Of a stretch of 62,964 nucleotides of DNA, positions 51,758 to 60,302 are shown piece after piece. This DNA is from Kiritimatiellia bacterium (GTDB taxonomy: Bacteria; Verrucomicrobiota; Kiritimatiellia; RFP12; UBA1067): contig JAKSOZ010000006.1 of NCBI GenBank assembly GCA_024405265.1, positions 1 through 62,964 on the forward strand, written 5' to 3'. The translations under genes were made by a program, and so were the position numbers. The notes beneath the pieces are model-generated. The model had not been told where the DNA came from. It made no database searches and was given only the letters and a program-made list of their open reading frames with translations. Numbering within the stretch: position 1 is the first letter of the stretch; the number at the start of each line of letters is the position of its first letter.

Positions 51758-52254
51758 CAGTCGCGAGAACCCTCTATCCAAACTATTGCCGGGCCATGGA
51801 AGTTGAGCATCAATCTCGCTTTACGCGGCAAAAGCAAATCTCGCAACCGAAGTCGCGGGCAAAAGCCGGTCGGACGATTCCCCGTCCACGCGACCACCGC
51901 CTCCGGACGAACCGCGAGCGTCCCCCCTTCTTCGACCACAATCTTCTTGACTCTCGACGCGGTAGCCATAATCGCCCAACCGATTTCGAGTTCATATACG
52001 GGAATCGCGTTCTTGAACGAAAACGGCACGATTCGAATAAGGCGACGCTTCTTCTTGGCCGACAAAGGCGCGACCAAGAGCTTATCGATAACGACGGAAA
52101 CCTTTTCGCCTAAGTCAACTCGAGTCAAAAACGGGCGAGACGAAGAAGAGCAATAGGACTTACCGCCCATTTCGGCTACGGGCTGACTTTTCCCGAAGAG
52201 CCACTTCCCTTCGCCGACGAGGGCAAACCCGCTCTCGATAACCGCCTCGGCCAT
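51757..52254 (-). CDS. AIM24-like protein within the T3SS operon
   Basis: 165 residues of beta-rich sequence. The central VDLGEKVSVVIDKL...KNAIPVYELEIGWAIMATASRVKKIVVEEGGTLAVRPEAVVAW and the end LMLNFHGPAIVWIEG are consistent with the AIM24 (TRAP-like) fold. The gene lies exactly between a small gene and sctT with TGATG overlap, so it is part of the ECF-driven sctT/U operon. Function in secretion is unknown; it is not SctQ, which is identified elsewhere. Confidence 0.45.
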   Translation of the reverse strand: MAEAVIESGFALVGEGKWLFGKSQPVAEMGGKSYCSSSSRPFLTRVDLGEKVSVVIDKLLVAPLSAKKKRRLIRIVPFSFKNAIPVYELEIGWAIMATASRVKKIVVEEGGTLAVRPEAVVAWTGNRPTGFCPRLRLRDLLLPRKARLMLNFHGPAIVWIEGSRD

Positions 52255-52515
52255 TTACGCCTCCTCCTTGAACTCGGGCATCGGCGGCGCCGGATAAGAA
52301 AAGGTCTCGTCGAAAATATCCTTCAGATCGCCGAAGCTCTCGGGCGATAGATCGACCTCGTCTATCGCTTCCACGTCATTATTCTCGTGCAACATTACCT
52401 TAAGCGCGCTTTTTCTCGCGTCATCCGACTTGACTGAAGACATTTTCGCGCCTTCCGCCATCCTGATAGTGGCGGGAGTAATGCGGTTACCGGAAATTGG
52501 TGATGTTATATCCAT
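52255..52515 (-). CDS. Small gene heading the sctT/sctU operon
   Basis: 86 residues without a recognised domain; Met/Ser/Glu-rich, acidic end (PMPEFKEEA). It is the first gene after the ECF-type promoter at 52524-52551; the ATG lies eight bases after the -10 box, so the mRNA would be almost leaderless unless a downstream Met (52461 or 52443) is used. Stop is next to the start of the following gene. Confidence 0.5.
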   Translation of the reverse strand: MDITSPISGNRITPATIRMAEGAKMSSVKSDDARKSALKVMLHENNDVEAIDEVDLSPESFGDLKDIFDETFSYPAPPMPEFKEEA

Positions 52516-52523
52516 AGCACCTT

Positions 52524-52551
52524 GTTTACGAATGTCCGAAGGAAAGGTTAC
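52524..52551 (-). promoter_or_regulatory. ECF-type promoter just after the sigma gene
   Basis: Minus strand GTAACC (52546-52551), 15 bases, CGTAAAC (52524-52530). The -35 overlaps the last codons of the ECF sigma gene. One base of the -10 differs from the other two copies. Confidence 0.7.
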
Positions 52552-53045
52552 ACCGAAAGTAAAACTTTTAATTTTTCTTTCGCGCGATGAATACGAACCT
52601 TGACGAGCGACTCCGTCGAATTCGTCTGCCTCGCGATTTCACGAATCGAAAGGCCGGAAATCTGAAACAGCAGAAACGCTTCGCGCAGTAGCGGAGGCAC
52701 TTCCTTTAGCGCCGCGTTTAATTTCTTTCGAAGCGCCGCGCGCTCCTCGTTCTTCTCCAAGTCCCGCTGAGGTTGAACGGTCTCTTTCACGTCTTCATCG
52801 GTGATTTCCTCTTGAAAAGAAAGTCGACCGTTCTTACGCGCGAGATCGGTTCTCAAGTTTCTCGCAATCGTATAGACGAAGCCGCTTACTTGAGCTTCAT
52901 CGTCCATAAGCTCGTCGCGGCGTTTCCAAACCCGAAGAAACGTCTCTTGGACGATATCGGCAGCCGCCGCGTAATCAAGCCCCGACGCGACGAGGTAGTT
53001 CGTCAGTTTAGGGGCTATACGCTCATAATGTTCGGCGATGGTCAT
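52548..53045 (-). CDS. ECF sigma factor inside the T3SS operon
   Basis: 165 residues with both parts of a sigma-70 ECF factor: region 2 (YAAAADIVQETFLRVWKRRDELMDDEAQVSGFVYTIARNLRTDLARKN) binds core and the -10, region 4 (PLLREAFLLFQISGLSIREIARQTNSTESLVKVRIHRAKEKLK) binds the -35. No anti-sigma factor is adjacent. Three bases after the sctS stop, same strand, so made together with the export gate. Three matching GTAACC-N15-CGTAWAC sites nearby, all pointing into T3SS genes, are its likely targets, a logic similar to HrpL in plant pathogens. Confidence 0.92.
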   Translation of the reverse strand: MTIAEHYERIAPKLTNYLVASGLDYAAAADIVQETFLRVWKRRDELMDDEAQVSGFVYTIARNLRTDLARKNGRLSFQEEITDEDVKETVQPQRDLEKNEERAALRKKLNAALKEVPPLLREAFLLFQISGLSIREIARQTNSTESLVKVRIHRAKEKLKVLLSV

Positions 53046-53048
53046 GAC

Positions 53049-53318
53049 TTACCGAGTTATCGACGGGAAAGAGGTGAAGATACTTTGAGTATAAAGGAGG
53101 AGCTCTCCGCCCATCCAATGCGCCGCCATCAGAATCGTGATCGAAATCGCGATAAGTTTCACGGCGAAGCCCAAAGTCTGCTCCTGAATCTGAGTAAGAG
53201 CTTGCAAAAGCGAAACCAAAAGGCCCAAGACCGTCGCGACGATGATCGGAATCATCGACAGCTTCAGCATCAGGATAAGGCACTTCTGAGCGTAATCTAG
53301 AATAAGCGCTTGGTTCAT
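53049..53318 (-). CDS. sctS: T3SS export-apparatus protein SctS
   Basis: 89 residues with two membrane segments, of the FliQ/YscS family (LSMIPIIVATVLGLLVSLLQALTQIQEQTLGFAVKLIAI). Forms the lower part of the SctRST gate. Confidence 0.95.
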   Translation of the reverse strand: MNQALILDYAQKCLILMLKLSMIPIIVATVLGLLVSLLQALTQIQEQTLGFAVKLIAISITILMAAHWMGGELLLYTQSIFTSFPSITR

Positions 53319-53325
53319 CGAAGCC

Positions 53326-54000
53326 TCACTTGATATAAGACTGAACGAGACCCTGAATCAAGATCGTCCATCCGTCGACGATGACGAAGAGGAGTAACTT
53401 GAACGGAAGCGAAATCGTCACCGGCGAAACCATCATCATGCCCATCGCGAGGAGAATGTTCGAGATGATGATATCGATCGCGATAAACGGAAGATATATG
53501 AGAAAGCCGATTTCGAACGCGCGCGTGAGTTCCGAGACGCAGAACGCGGGAACGAGAATGAAGTAACTCTTTTCGTCGACTTCGGCGGGCTTGATCTCAC
53601 CGGTGGTTTCGTCGCGCGTCGACCATAGCGTCTCGGCGGTTCTGACGAAGAAAGCGGTCTGACGTTCGTCGGAATTCTTGATCAAGAATTCTCGGAATGG
53701 TTCCGCCGCTTTAAGCGCCGCGTCCGTCGTATAAGTCACGTCCGCGCTTTGCCCGTTCGACTCCTCGCGAAACGTCGTCCAACCCCGTTCGACCAACGGC
53801 GCCATGATATAAAACGTCAGGATAAGCGCGAGCGCGTTCACCACCATATTCGGCGGGATCGACTGAATACCGAGCGCGTTTCGAATAAGCGAAACGACAA
53901 CGACGATCTTCAAGTAACTGGTCGCTACCATTGCCAAAAACGGCAGGAGCGACATCACCACCAAGCCGACTATGAATGAATACGGGTCAGTTTGAAACAT
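53326..54000 (-). CDS. sctR: T3SS export-apparatus protein SctR
   Basis: 224 residues of the FliP/YscR family: TSYLKIVVVVSLIRNALGIQSIPPNMVVNALALILTFYIM and the later FEIGFLIYLPFIAIDIIISNILLAMGMMMVSPVTISLPFKLLLF signature. Four membrane segments. Its first 31 bases overlap the end of sctQ. Confidence 0.95.
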   Translation of the reverse strand: MFQTDPYSFIVGLVVMSLLPFLAMVATSYLKIVVVVSLIRNALGIQSIPPNMVVNALALILTFYIMAPLVERGWTTFREESNGQSADVTYTTDAALKAAEPFREFLIKNSDERQTAFFVRTAETLWSTRDETTGEIKPAEVDEKSYFILVPAFCVSELTRAFEIGFLIYLPFIAIDIIISNILLAMGMMMVSPVTISLPFKLLLFVIVDGWTILIQGLVQSYIK

Positions 54001-54812
54001 GGAACACCTCCTAAATCGTAAAGTTCACCCTCGGCCAGAACGTTGTCGTTATCGACGAGGAGCATCGAAGCGCTCGACTTAACCTCGGGTAGCGTATCGT
54101 CAGCGAAGTCCGCAAAGCGAAGCGACGACTCTTCGGCGCTCACGACATGAACTTCGTTTTCGGCGAATCCTTCGAGATTCCATATCGCTTTCGAAAGGTA
54201 GTCTTTCCCGAGCGGAATGACATCGCCGACTTCGATATCTTTGAGCGCGCTCTCGTCTAGAGTTATGGCGGCGTAATCGGCGCGCGCCGTTCGCGTCATG
54301 GCCCTGATCGAATCATGCTTCGGGTCGAGATAAGATATATCCCCGAGACTCAAACGCATTTCCGACGTAAGATCGATCGAGAACGAGTAAGCCGACGTTT
54401 TGAACGCGGTGCGAAGACCCTTCGAGGGACCCTTGGCGAGACCGTTGATTTTCAAATCACGACCGAATACGTGTTCGATCAATACGAAGAGCGCCCCGCA
54501 CTCTTTCTCGATCAACGCGAGTACGATATTCTTATCGAGCGCGTCCTTCCTCGACCAAATAAGATGCAGGTCATGATAGCGTTCGCTGTCACGAACTCCG
54601 AGAACGTGCTCGATATCATCCAGCGAGACTTTGAGATAAATCTCATCCGCGTTCTCGGCATGATCGATCGTAAGACGGTCTCTTTGCCGCGCGAAACTGA
54701 CGTCCATGCGCCAAGCGGGCGAAGAAAGCACTTTATCGGCGCTCGACTTTTGCCAGCTCGGCCAAGCTCTCAAAAGTTCCTCAGGTTCGAGCATGACGAG
54801 ATCCCTTCTCAT
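53970..54812 (-). CDS. sctQ: T3SS sorting-platform protein SctQ
   Basis: 280 residues, YscQ/FliN-like. The N-terminal 190 residues are divergent; the C-terminal SPOA-type domain is seen in EVGDVIPLGKDYLSKAIWNLEGFAENEVHVV and LLVDNDNVLAEGELYDLGGVPCFKLTRI. It forms the cytoplasmic pods that recruit cargo. Position between sctP and sctR is canonical. Overlaps sctP by 32 bases and sctR by 31. Confidence 0.75.
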   Translation of the reverse strand: MRRDLVMLEPEELLRAWPSWQKSSADKVLSSPAWRMDVSFARQRDRLTIDHAENADEIYLKVSLDDIEHVLGVRDSERYHDLHLIWSRKDALDKNIVLALIEKECGALFVLIEHVFGRDLKINGLAKGPSKGLRTAFKTSAYSFSIDLTSEMRLSLGDISYLDPKHDSIRAMTRTARADYAAITLDESALKDIEVGDVIPLGKDYLSKAIWNLEGFAENEVHVVSAEESSLRFADFADDTLPEVKSSASMLLVDNDNVLAEGELYDLGGVPCFKLTRIHS

Positions 54813-56145
54813 GAATCGGTCGGACGTTCATGACGATATTGTAGCGACCGACACGCTCCGATAGCACCTGGACGAGACTACCTTGATTCTGCTCTAATAA
54901 CGTCGCGATCTTCTCGACCGTCGGAGCGAACTCGACCGTCATCGTGCCCGACTGAACCGCGATCTTAAGTTCCGTTCCCGAAAGGACGTCTTGCTTAAGC
55001 TGAACGATGATCTCGCCTTCGCCGCGCATAAGGCCGGGCGAAACGAGCATCGTATCGGCTACCGCGTTCGCCGCCTCTACAAGCACTTCGGCGGCAGTCA
55101 CCGCCTCGACTTTCGCCTCGACGGAAGCGGCTACGACAGGAGCGACTTCGGGCGTCTTGACCTCAATCGGGCGAGCGATCGCCTCCGGCGCGACTCCCTG
55201 CGGGAGCGCGGCAATCGTCACCTCTTCCGGTTGCGTCTCGTCTTCAACCTTTACAGTCGCCACCTTAACGACCGGCTCTTCTTTTGCCACAAAGCTCACG
55301 GAGTGCTCAGAGGTCTTCTGCGTTTCAGCTACCACCGTTTCAACCGCTACCGGCTTAATCGTCTCGGTGATCTTCGTGTTCTCCGTAGCCGGAATAATCG
55401 GAGCCTCGTTCTTGACTGCAACTTCCGGAATATCTTCAGCTCCAAAGGTCACCGAGTGCTCAAAGACCTTCGGCGTTTCCGTAACGACAACCTGCGGCTT
55501 CTCAACAACGACAATCGAGTTCTCTATGGTTAAAATCGGAGCTTCAGTTGCAAGTACCGGCTTTTCTTTAGCCACTAAGGTCACAGAGCTCTCAGAGGCC
55601 TTCTGCGTTTCAGCTACCACCGTTTCAACCACTACCGGCTTAATCACCTCTGTGATCTTCGTGTCCTCTGTGGTCGGAATAATCGGAGCATCGTTCTTGA
55701 CTGCAACTTCAGGAATTTCTTCAGCCCCAAAAGTCACAGTCCTCTCAAAGACCTTCGGCGTTTCCGTAACGACAACCTGCGGATTCTCAACAACGACAGT
55801 CGGCTTAACGGAAACGACAATCGGCTTCTCTATAACCGGTGACTCAGAGATCTTTGCGTCCTCTGTGGTCGGAATAATCGGAGCCTCATTGATAACTTTG
55901 TTCTGCGCCCTGTCGGAAACGACAGGTTTATCGCTCTTGATCATCGTCTCGAGCGCTTGCTGCAACATCGCATTATCCGCAAGCGGCTTCTCCATCGCCG
56001 CCTGAAAGCGCGCGATCGTCTCCTCCGAAATCGGACCTGCGATCGGAGGTAACGACGCTATGAAAGCGCTCTCGACGGACGGCGCCGCGACGCCTTCCGC
56101 TGCCGGATTAATACCCGAATCCATCGACGTTATAAAATCAAACAT
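54781..56145 (-). CDS. sctP: T3SS needle-length protein SctP, with internal repeats
   Basis: 454 residues. The C-terminal 110 residues (PGLMRGEGEIIVQLKQDVLSGTELKIAVQSGTMTVEFAP, then LVQVLSERVG) match the FliK/YscP T3S4 type domain that interacts with SctU. The middle part is Pro/Val/Thr-rich and contains two copies of a 95-residue repeat (about 121-195 and 216-290), with unit NPQVVVTETPKVFE...; such ruler regions set needle length. Coded by DNA repeated with 285-base period. Confidence 0.8.
   Translation of the reverse strand: MFDFITSMDSGINPAAEGVAAPSVESAFIASLPPIAGPISEETIARFQAAMEKPLADNAMLQQALETMIKSDKPVVSDRAQNKVINEAPIIPTTEDAKISESPVIEKPIVVSVKPTVVVENPQVVVTETPKVFERTVTFGAEEIPEVAVKNDAPIIPTTEDTKITEVIKPVVVETVVAETQKASESSVTLVAKEKPVLATEAPILTIENSIVVVEKPQVVVTETPKVFEHSVTFGAEDIPEVAVKNEAPIIPATENTKITETIKPVAVETVVAETQKTSEHSVSFVAKEEPVVKVATVKVEDETQPEEVTIAALPQGVAPEAIARPIEVKTPEVAPVVAASVEAKVEAVTAAEVLVEAANAVADTMLVSPGLMRGEGEIIVQLKQDVLSGTELKIAVQSGTMTVEFAPTVEKIATLLEQNQGSLVQVLSERVGRYNIVMNVRPIHEKGSRHART
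55276..55785. repeat. 285-bp internal repeat of sctP
   Basis: Two copies of about 225 bases at a period of 285 bases coding the NPQVVVTETPKVFE...ETVVAETQK peptide. Nearly identical at the amino-acid level, so likely a recent duplication, subject to recombination that would change ruler length by 95 residues. Confidence 0.85.
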
Positions 56146-56624
56146 CAGTCCTCAACCTTTAATTTTACACCAACGAAATCTTCCATCTCGCGGTCTGCCG
56201 CGAGTTCCTCTTTAAGATGTTCTTCCGCTTCCCAGACGCGACGGTGTTCGACGAACTTCGTCTTTTCCTTTACCGCCTCGACATAGCGAAGCCGAGCCGT
56301 CTCGACCGCCTTATCCTTTTCTTCGACGACCACCTTCGCACGCTTTTCGGCTTCCCAAAGCAACATCCCCTCTTCATCGATCTGCGAAACCGCCGCGCGA
56401 ACACGATCGAGATCGTCCATGGAAACCACCTTACCGATTACCATTTGGTAGACCTTATCTCGACGCTCATCTTTGGTCGACTCATATTCGATGATCGCCT
56501 CTTCACGCTCCTCAAGCGCCTTCTCCGCTAGGCTCTTCGCGCTACGCGCCTGCGCGAGTTCGCTCTGGGTACGATCCTCGCGCATCGCGCGGATCTTAAG
56601 CATGCTCTGGAGCGCGTAAGCCAT
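56145..56624 (-). CDS. sctO: T3SS stalk protein SctO
   Basis: 159 residues of long antiparallel coiled coil, FliJ/YscO type (YALQSMLKIRAMREDRTQSELAQARSAKSLAEKALEEREEA). Lies between sctN and sctP as usual; it sits in the ATPase ring. Shares one base with each neighbour. Confidence 0.85.
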   Translation of the reverse strand: MAYALQSMLKIRAMREDRTQSELAQARSAKSLAEKALEEREEAIIEYESTKDERRDKVYQMVIGKVVSMDDLDRVRAAVSQIDEEGMLLWEAEKRAKVVVEEKDKAVETARLRYVEAVKEKTKFVEHRRVWEAEEHLKEELAADREMEDFVGVKLKVED

Positions 56625-57950
56625 TTACCTTACCGCCTCCTGAAGTTTGCGGATCGTATCTTCATACTCCGGCTTCTCGCCGAGGCCTTGTTTAAGGAAG
56701 GCATTTACCTTATCGATCTTCGCGATTGCCTCGTCGGTTGCCGCGTCCGAGCCCTTCTTGTATTCGCCGATTCGAAGGAGAAGCTCCACTTCCTGATACT
56801 TGGCGAGAATCTCGCGCAGTTTCGCCGCGGCCTTCTTGTGTTCGCCCGGAATGATCGCCGATTGGCAACGCGAAATCGAAGCGAGGACATCAATCGCGGG
56901 ATAATGGTTGATCGACGCGAGCTTACGCGAAAGAATGATATGTCCGTCGAGAATCGAACGCGTTTCGTCCGCGATCGGCTCGGTCATATCGTCGCCTTCG
57001 ACGAGCACCGTATAAAGCGCCGTAATCGACCCCTTCGCGGAGTTACCCGCGCGCTCCATAAGCTTCGGAAGCTCGGAGAAGACGCTCGGCGGAAAGCCGC
57101 GACGCGTCGGCGGTTCGCCCGCGGCGAGACCGATTTCGCGTTGCGCACGACCGAAACGGGTAACCGAGTCCATCATAAGAAGAACCTTCTTCCCTTGATC
57201 GCGGAAGAACTCGGCGATCGAAGTCGCGACGTAAGCCGCTTTCAGTCGCTCCATCGAGCTGCGATCGGATGTCGCGCAAACGACAACCGCGCGCTTCATG
57301 CCCTCGGGGCCCAAATCCTTTTCGATGAACTCGCGAACTTCGCGTCCACGTTCGCCGATAAGCGCGAGGACTGAGACCTCCGCTTCGGTATTACGAATGA
57401 TCGACGCAAGCAAAGTCGACTTACCGCCGCCGGCCGCGGCGAAAATACCCATACGCTGACCTTCGCCGCAGGTAAGAAGCCCGTCGAGGCACCTGACGCC
57501 GAGCGAAATCGGCCTCGAAATGACCTTACGTTCAAGCGGATTCGGCGGATCGGCGAAAACGGGATAATAAGCTTCCGGGTGAATCGGCCCCTTCTTATCG
57601 AGATCGATAGGATGTCCGAGACCATCCACGACTCGCCCTAAAAGCTCGCTGCCGACCGGGACCATGTGAACGCGGCGAGTCGGAATAACTTCCGTTTGCG
57701 CCGAGATACCGGTCATCTGCCCAAGCGCCGTCAGAAGCGCCGCCTCCTTGGTAAAGCCGACGACTTCGGCCTGAACCTCAAAGTTCTCCCAAGGATTCCT
57801 TAAGATGCAGACCTCTCCGATCTTAACGCCGGGAACTACCGCCTTGATGATCGTACCGACGACCTGCACGACGCGGCCCTTGATCTCCACGCTCTGCATG
57901 TCATCGATCGCTCGATCCAAGACTTTAGTTATGTAATCAAAAGATCCCAT
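56625..57950 (-). CDS. sctN: T3SS ATPase SctN
   Basis: 441 residues, hexameric ATPase of the F1-beta/FliI kind that unfolds cargo. Walker [10 protein letters not shown], Walker [17 protein letters not shown], and [29 protein letters not shown] are all present; the N-terminal barrel domain and the C-terminal [17 protein letters not shown] helix are normal. Confidence 0.97.
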   Translation of the reverse strand: MGSFDYITKVLDRAIDDMQSVEIKGRVVQVVGTIIKAVVPGVKIGEVCILRNPWENFEVQAEVVGFTKEAALLTALGQMTGISAQTEVIPTRRVHMVPVGSELLGRVVDGLGHPIDLDKKGPIHPEAYYPVFADPPNPLERKVISRPISLGVRCLDGLLTCGEGQRMGIFAAAGGGKSTLLASIIRNTEAEVSVLALIGERGREVREFIEKDLGPEGMKRAVVVCATSDRSSMERLKAAYVATSIAEFFRDQGKKVLLMMDSVTRFGRAQREIGLAAGEPPTRRGFPPSVFSELPKLMERAGNSAKGSITALYTVLVEGDDMTEPIADETRSILDGHIILSRKLASINHYPAIDVLASISRCQSAIIPGEHKKAAAKLREILAKYQEVELLLRIGEYKKGSDAATDEAIAKIDKVNAFLKQGLGEKPEYEDTIRKLQEAVR

Positions 57951-58567
57951 CAGTTTTCCTTCGAGAAGTGATGACGGAACGATTCCTCAAGCGCTTTAAG
58001 CTGACCGTTTACCGACGCTTCGACGCTACCGGCCGCCGTTTCGACGACGCAGGAAGTATTATTGAGTCTCGCGTCTTCAACGACTTCGACATAAGTCAAA
58101 TTCGCGAATTCCGACATGATCGTCTCCGACCACTTCTTTACCGGCTCGACCATCGTGGGCGAAACCTTGATCGTGACTTCTCTCTGAGTATGAACGATCG
58201 CCTTCATCGACTTCTTGACGATCTGAGTCACGACTTCGGTATCACCGATTTCGCTGAGGCACTTCTTCAATGCCTTGATAACGAGGTTCGAGATCTCGCT
58301 TTCAGCCGATTGCATGTACTTTACCGACTCTTCGACGAGATCGAGCTTCTTCTTTAATATCTCGGCCCTGCCGGCCGCGAGACCGTCTTCGTATCCGCGG
58401 CGCTTTTCGCTTTCGTAATCAGCCTTGGCCTGAGCGGCGATCGCCTTAGCCTCCTCTTCGGCGGCGGCGATGATTTGATCCGCCTTCACGAGCGCGGCGA
58501 CATCTTCGGCCTTGATGACGCTCTCGGTATTTTCGACTTCGAATGATTTCTTCTTCAGGAGTAGCAT
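57950..58567 (-). CDS. sctL: T3SS stator protein SctL
   Basis: 205 residues, FliH/YscL-like ATPase regulator: an N-terminal Ala/Glu/Lys coiled coil ([41 protein letters not shown]) and a C-terminal globular part ([24 protein letters not shown]...[33 protein letters not shown]). Links SctN to SctQ. Overlaps the sctK-like gene. Confidence 0.93.
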   Translation of the reverse strand: MLLLKKKSFEVENTESVIKAEDVAALVKADQIIAAAEEEAKAIAAQAKADYESEKRRGYEDGLAAGRAEILKKKLDLVEESVKYMQSAESEISNLVIKALKKCLSEIGDTEVVTQIVKKSMKAIVHTQREVTIKVSPTMVEPVKKWSETIMSEFANLTYVEVVEDARLNNTSCVVETAAGSVEASVNGQLKALEESFRHHFSKEN

Positions 58568-58908
58568 AGACGATAAGCCTCCGGAAATTTGAGTTTCAAA
58601 AGTTTCATGATATCCACTTTCCCGCCGGGGAAGTACGCGGCGAATTTGAACGCTTCGGGATAAGCGTTCGGGAAGCGAGATTTAAGTTCGCGGACCTTAT
58701 TCCCGTCCACTACTTTTCTCCATTCTTCGGCATGTTCCAAGACCGTCTTCCAATCCTCGATCTCCTTGCGGACGGCTTCGCTTAGATATTCGAGTCGCTT
58801 CGAGTCGCCCGCCGGGTAGACGACGATCTCTCCGGTCGCGAGGAAGTTATCCCTCACGTTAGGCCAAATCGCGCCGTTAACCAATTTTCTCGCTTCTTCC
58901 AGTGTCAT
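58555..58908 (-). CDS. sctK: SctK-like sorting-platform protein
   Basis: 117 residues, alpha-helical, in the position between sctJ/TPR and sctL that sctK holds in canonical clusters. The C-terminus reads [39 protein letters not shown], similar in shape to YscK/PscK ends. It is shorter than most SctK (about 200 residues), so the name rests mainly on gene order. Confidence 0.5.
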   Translation of the reverse strand: MTLEEARKLVNGAIWPNVRDNFLATGEIVVYPAGDSKRLEYLSEAVRKEIEDWKTVLEHAEEWRKVVDGNKVRELKSRFPNAYPEAFKFAAYFPGGKVDIMKLLKLKFPEAYRLCYS

Positions 58909-58921
58909 TCCTTACTTCCTC

Positions 58922-59266
58922 TTACGAGACTACCCAGCGGCGGTTCTCGCCCTTACCGGTCGCGAGGTAACGCTTCCAACACCTCGCGCTTTCTTCCTTT
59001 CTCCCCAGCATCGCGAGCGCTCTCGACTCGAGGAGCGCCGCTTCGCGAGCGAGCTCTTTGGGCGTGACGGAGCGACGAAGCGTCGAAAGCGCGGCTTTCG
59101 CGTCCGCGTCGGCGAGCATAAGCTCCGCCGCGGCGATAGCGGGGATACCGTCTTTAGGATCGCCTTCCACGAGCGCCTCGCAGAGCGTGCGCGCGCGATG
59201 GAGTTGCCCGTGGCGAGCGAACAGCCAGGCGACCGTAATCAATAAGCTTCTATCTTCCGCGTCCAT
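58922..59266 (-). CDS. Small TPR protein in the T3SS operon
   Basis: 114 residues with two to three TPR-like helical pairs (LITVAWLFARHGQLHRARTLCEALVEGDPKDGIPAIAAAELML...). Might be a chaperone of the YscG/SctY type. Between sctJ and the sctK-like gene. Its leader contains repeats of TAGGTGTAGG. Confidence 0.65.
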   Translation of the reverse strand: MDAEDRSLLITVAWLFARHGQLHRARTLCEALVEGDPKDGIPAIAAAELMLADADAKAALSTLRRSVTPKELAREAALLESRALAMLGRKEESARCWKRYLATGKGENRRWVVS

Positions 59267-59292
59267 CCTACTCCTACGCCTATAACCTACAC

Positions 59293-59880
59293 CTATTTCT
59301 TAGGCGGCGTATCTTGGAAAATCGTCACCGTGATCTTATCGAACGCGAGCCCTTCGATCGAGTTCTTGACGAGACTCTTGATCTGGGGAACGGCGTCGGA
59401 AACGTCAGCGTCCCAACGAGCTCTGACGGCAACTGCCGCGCTCGAAGGAATCGTGTTCTTGGCGAACGGATCGTTCTGCGGAAGTACGACATGAACGCGC
59501 GCGTCGATAACGCCGTCGATCATCGAAATCGTCTTCGCGAGATCCTGAGAGATCGCGTCCATGAAGCGGATGCGCTCTTCGCTCGGGCTCGAAACCATAC
59601 CGGTCTTCTTGAACGATTCGCCGATACCCGTGAACTGACGACGAGGAAGCCCCTGCTTCTCGCAGATATTCGCCGCGTCGGCGAAGCGAGAGGAGCCGAT
59701 CATCACGTTCCAGGTGCCTTCGTCGCCGGGAGTCTTCGAGCAAGCGATACCCTCGGGGATAAGCGCCGCCATAATCGCATTCGCCTGCGATTCTTCGAGA
59801 CTCGAGAAGAGCGTAGTCTGCTCTTCGCACCCCGCGATGGCCATCAGCGCCACAGCAAAAGGTATCAGAAGTTTCTTCAT
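59293..59880 (-). CDS. sctJ: T3SS inner-ring lipoprotein SctJ
   Basis: 195 residues from ATG 59880 (the frame is open seven codons further, through repeated GTGTAGG bases, but the signal peptide MKKLLIPFAVALMAIAGC starts here). Cys18 is the lipobox Cys. SctJ/FliF ring-building motifs follow (SLEESQANAIMAALIPEGI, GLPRRQFTGIGESFKKTGMVSSPSEERIRF, IDGVIDARVHVVLPQNDPFA, SSAAVAVRARWD). Most SctJ proteins have a C-terminal membrane segment; this one stops after the second ring domain without it. Confidence 0.93.
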   Translation of the reverse strand: MKKLLIPFAVALMAIAGCEEQTTLFSSLEESQANAIMAALIPEGIACSKTPGDEGTWNVMIGSSRFADAANICEKQGLPRRQFTGIGESFKKTGMVSSPSEERIRFMDAISQDLAKTISMIDGVIDARVHVVLPQNDPFAKNTIPSSAAVAVRARWDADVSDAVPQIKSLVKNSIEGLAFDKITVTIFQDTPPKK

Positions 59881-59913
59881 ATCTACACCTACACCTTTCA
59901 TCTACACCTAAAC
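59881..59913. repeat. CTACACC-type short repeat before sctJ
   Basis: On the coding (minus) strand AGGTGTAGAT recurs three times between sctI and sctJ. A related TAGGTGTAGG block lies at 59267-59295 and TAGTGGGTAGTGG at 20946-20965. They probably belong to the same class of short junction repeats as the in-gene tandem repeats. Confidence 0.6.
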
Positions 59914-60291
59914 TTAACCGTTCTTCACCAGCGTCGAAACCGCGTCGCTCGCCTTCTTCGCGACATTCGTCACGACTTCCATTTGGAAGGAGAGATTCGC
60001 CACCTCGTACTGGAGTTCGGAGAGTTCCGCCGCCGTAGGTCCGTGCATCTGACGCAATTCGGTAAGTGCCTTGATTCGATGGAGGATTCCCTGATGGTTA
60101 TCCTGCGCCGAACGCCACACTTCGGAGACTTGCGCAGCGAAAGGAACCTCTGCGGGAGCTTGAGTATTCATCGCCGCCTCAAAGCGCTGAACCGCCTGAG
60201 CATCAATCGCCTGATTGATGACCTCCGGCGCTTCGGGACGAAGCCCCGTCCCTGCCGCTCTGATAGCTTCTACTATCGCCATGTCAGTCAT
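59914..60291 (-). CDS. sctI: T3SS inner-rod protein SctI
   Basis: 125 residues. Rod proteins are small with a C-terminal amphipathic helix; here LRQMHGPTAAELSELQYEVANLSFQMEVVTNVAKKASDAVSTLVK fits the MxHI-like tail of that family. Position directly before sctJ is canonical. Confidence 0.75.
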   Translation of the reverse strand: MTDMAIVEAIRAAGTGLRPEAPEVINQAIDAQAVQRFEAAMNTQAPAEVPFAAQVSEVWRSAQDNHQGILHRIKALTELRQMHGPTAAELSELQYEVANLSFQMEVVTNVAKKASDAVSTLVKNG

Positions 60292-60302
60292 GTATTTATC
60301 CT

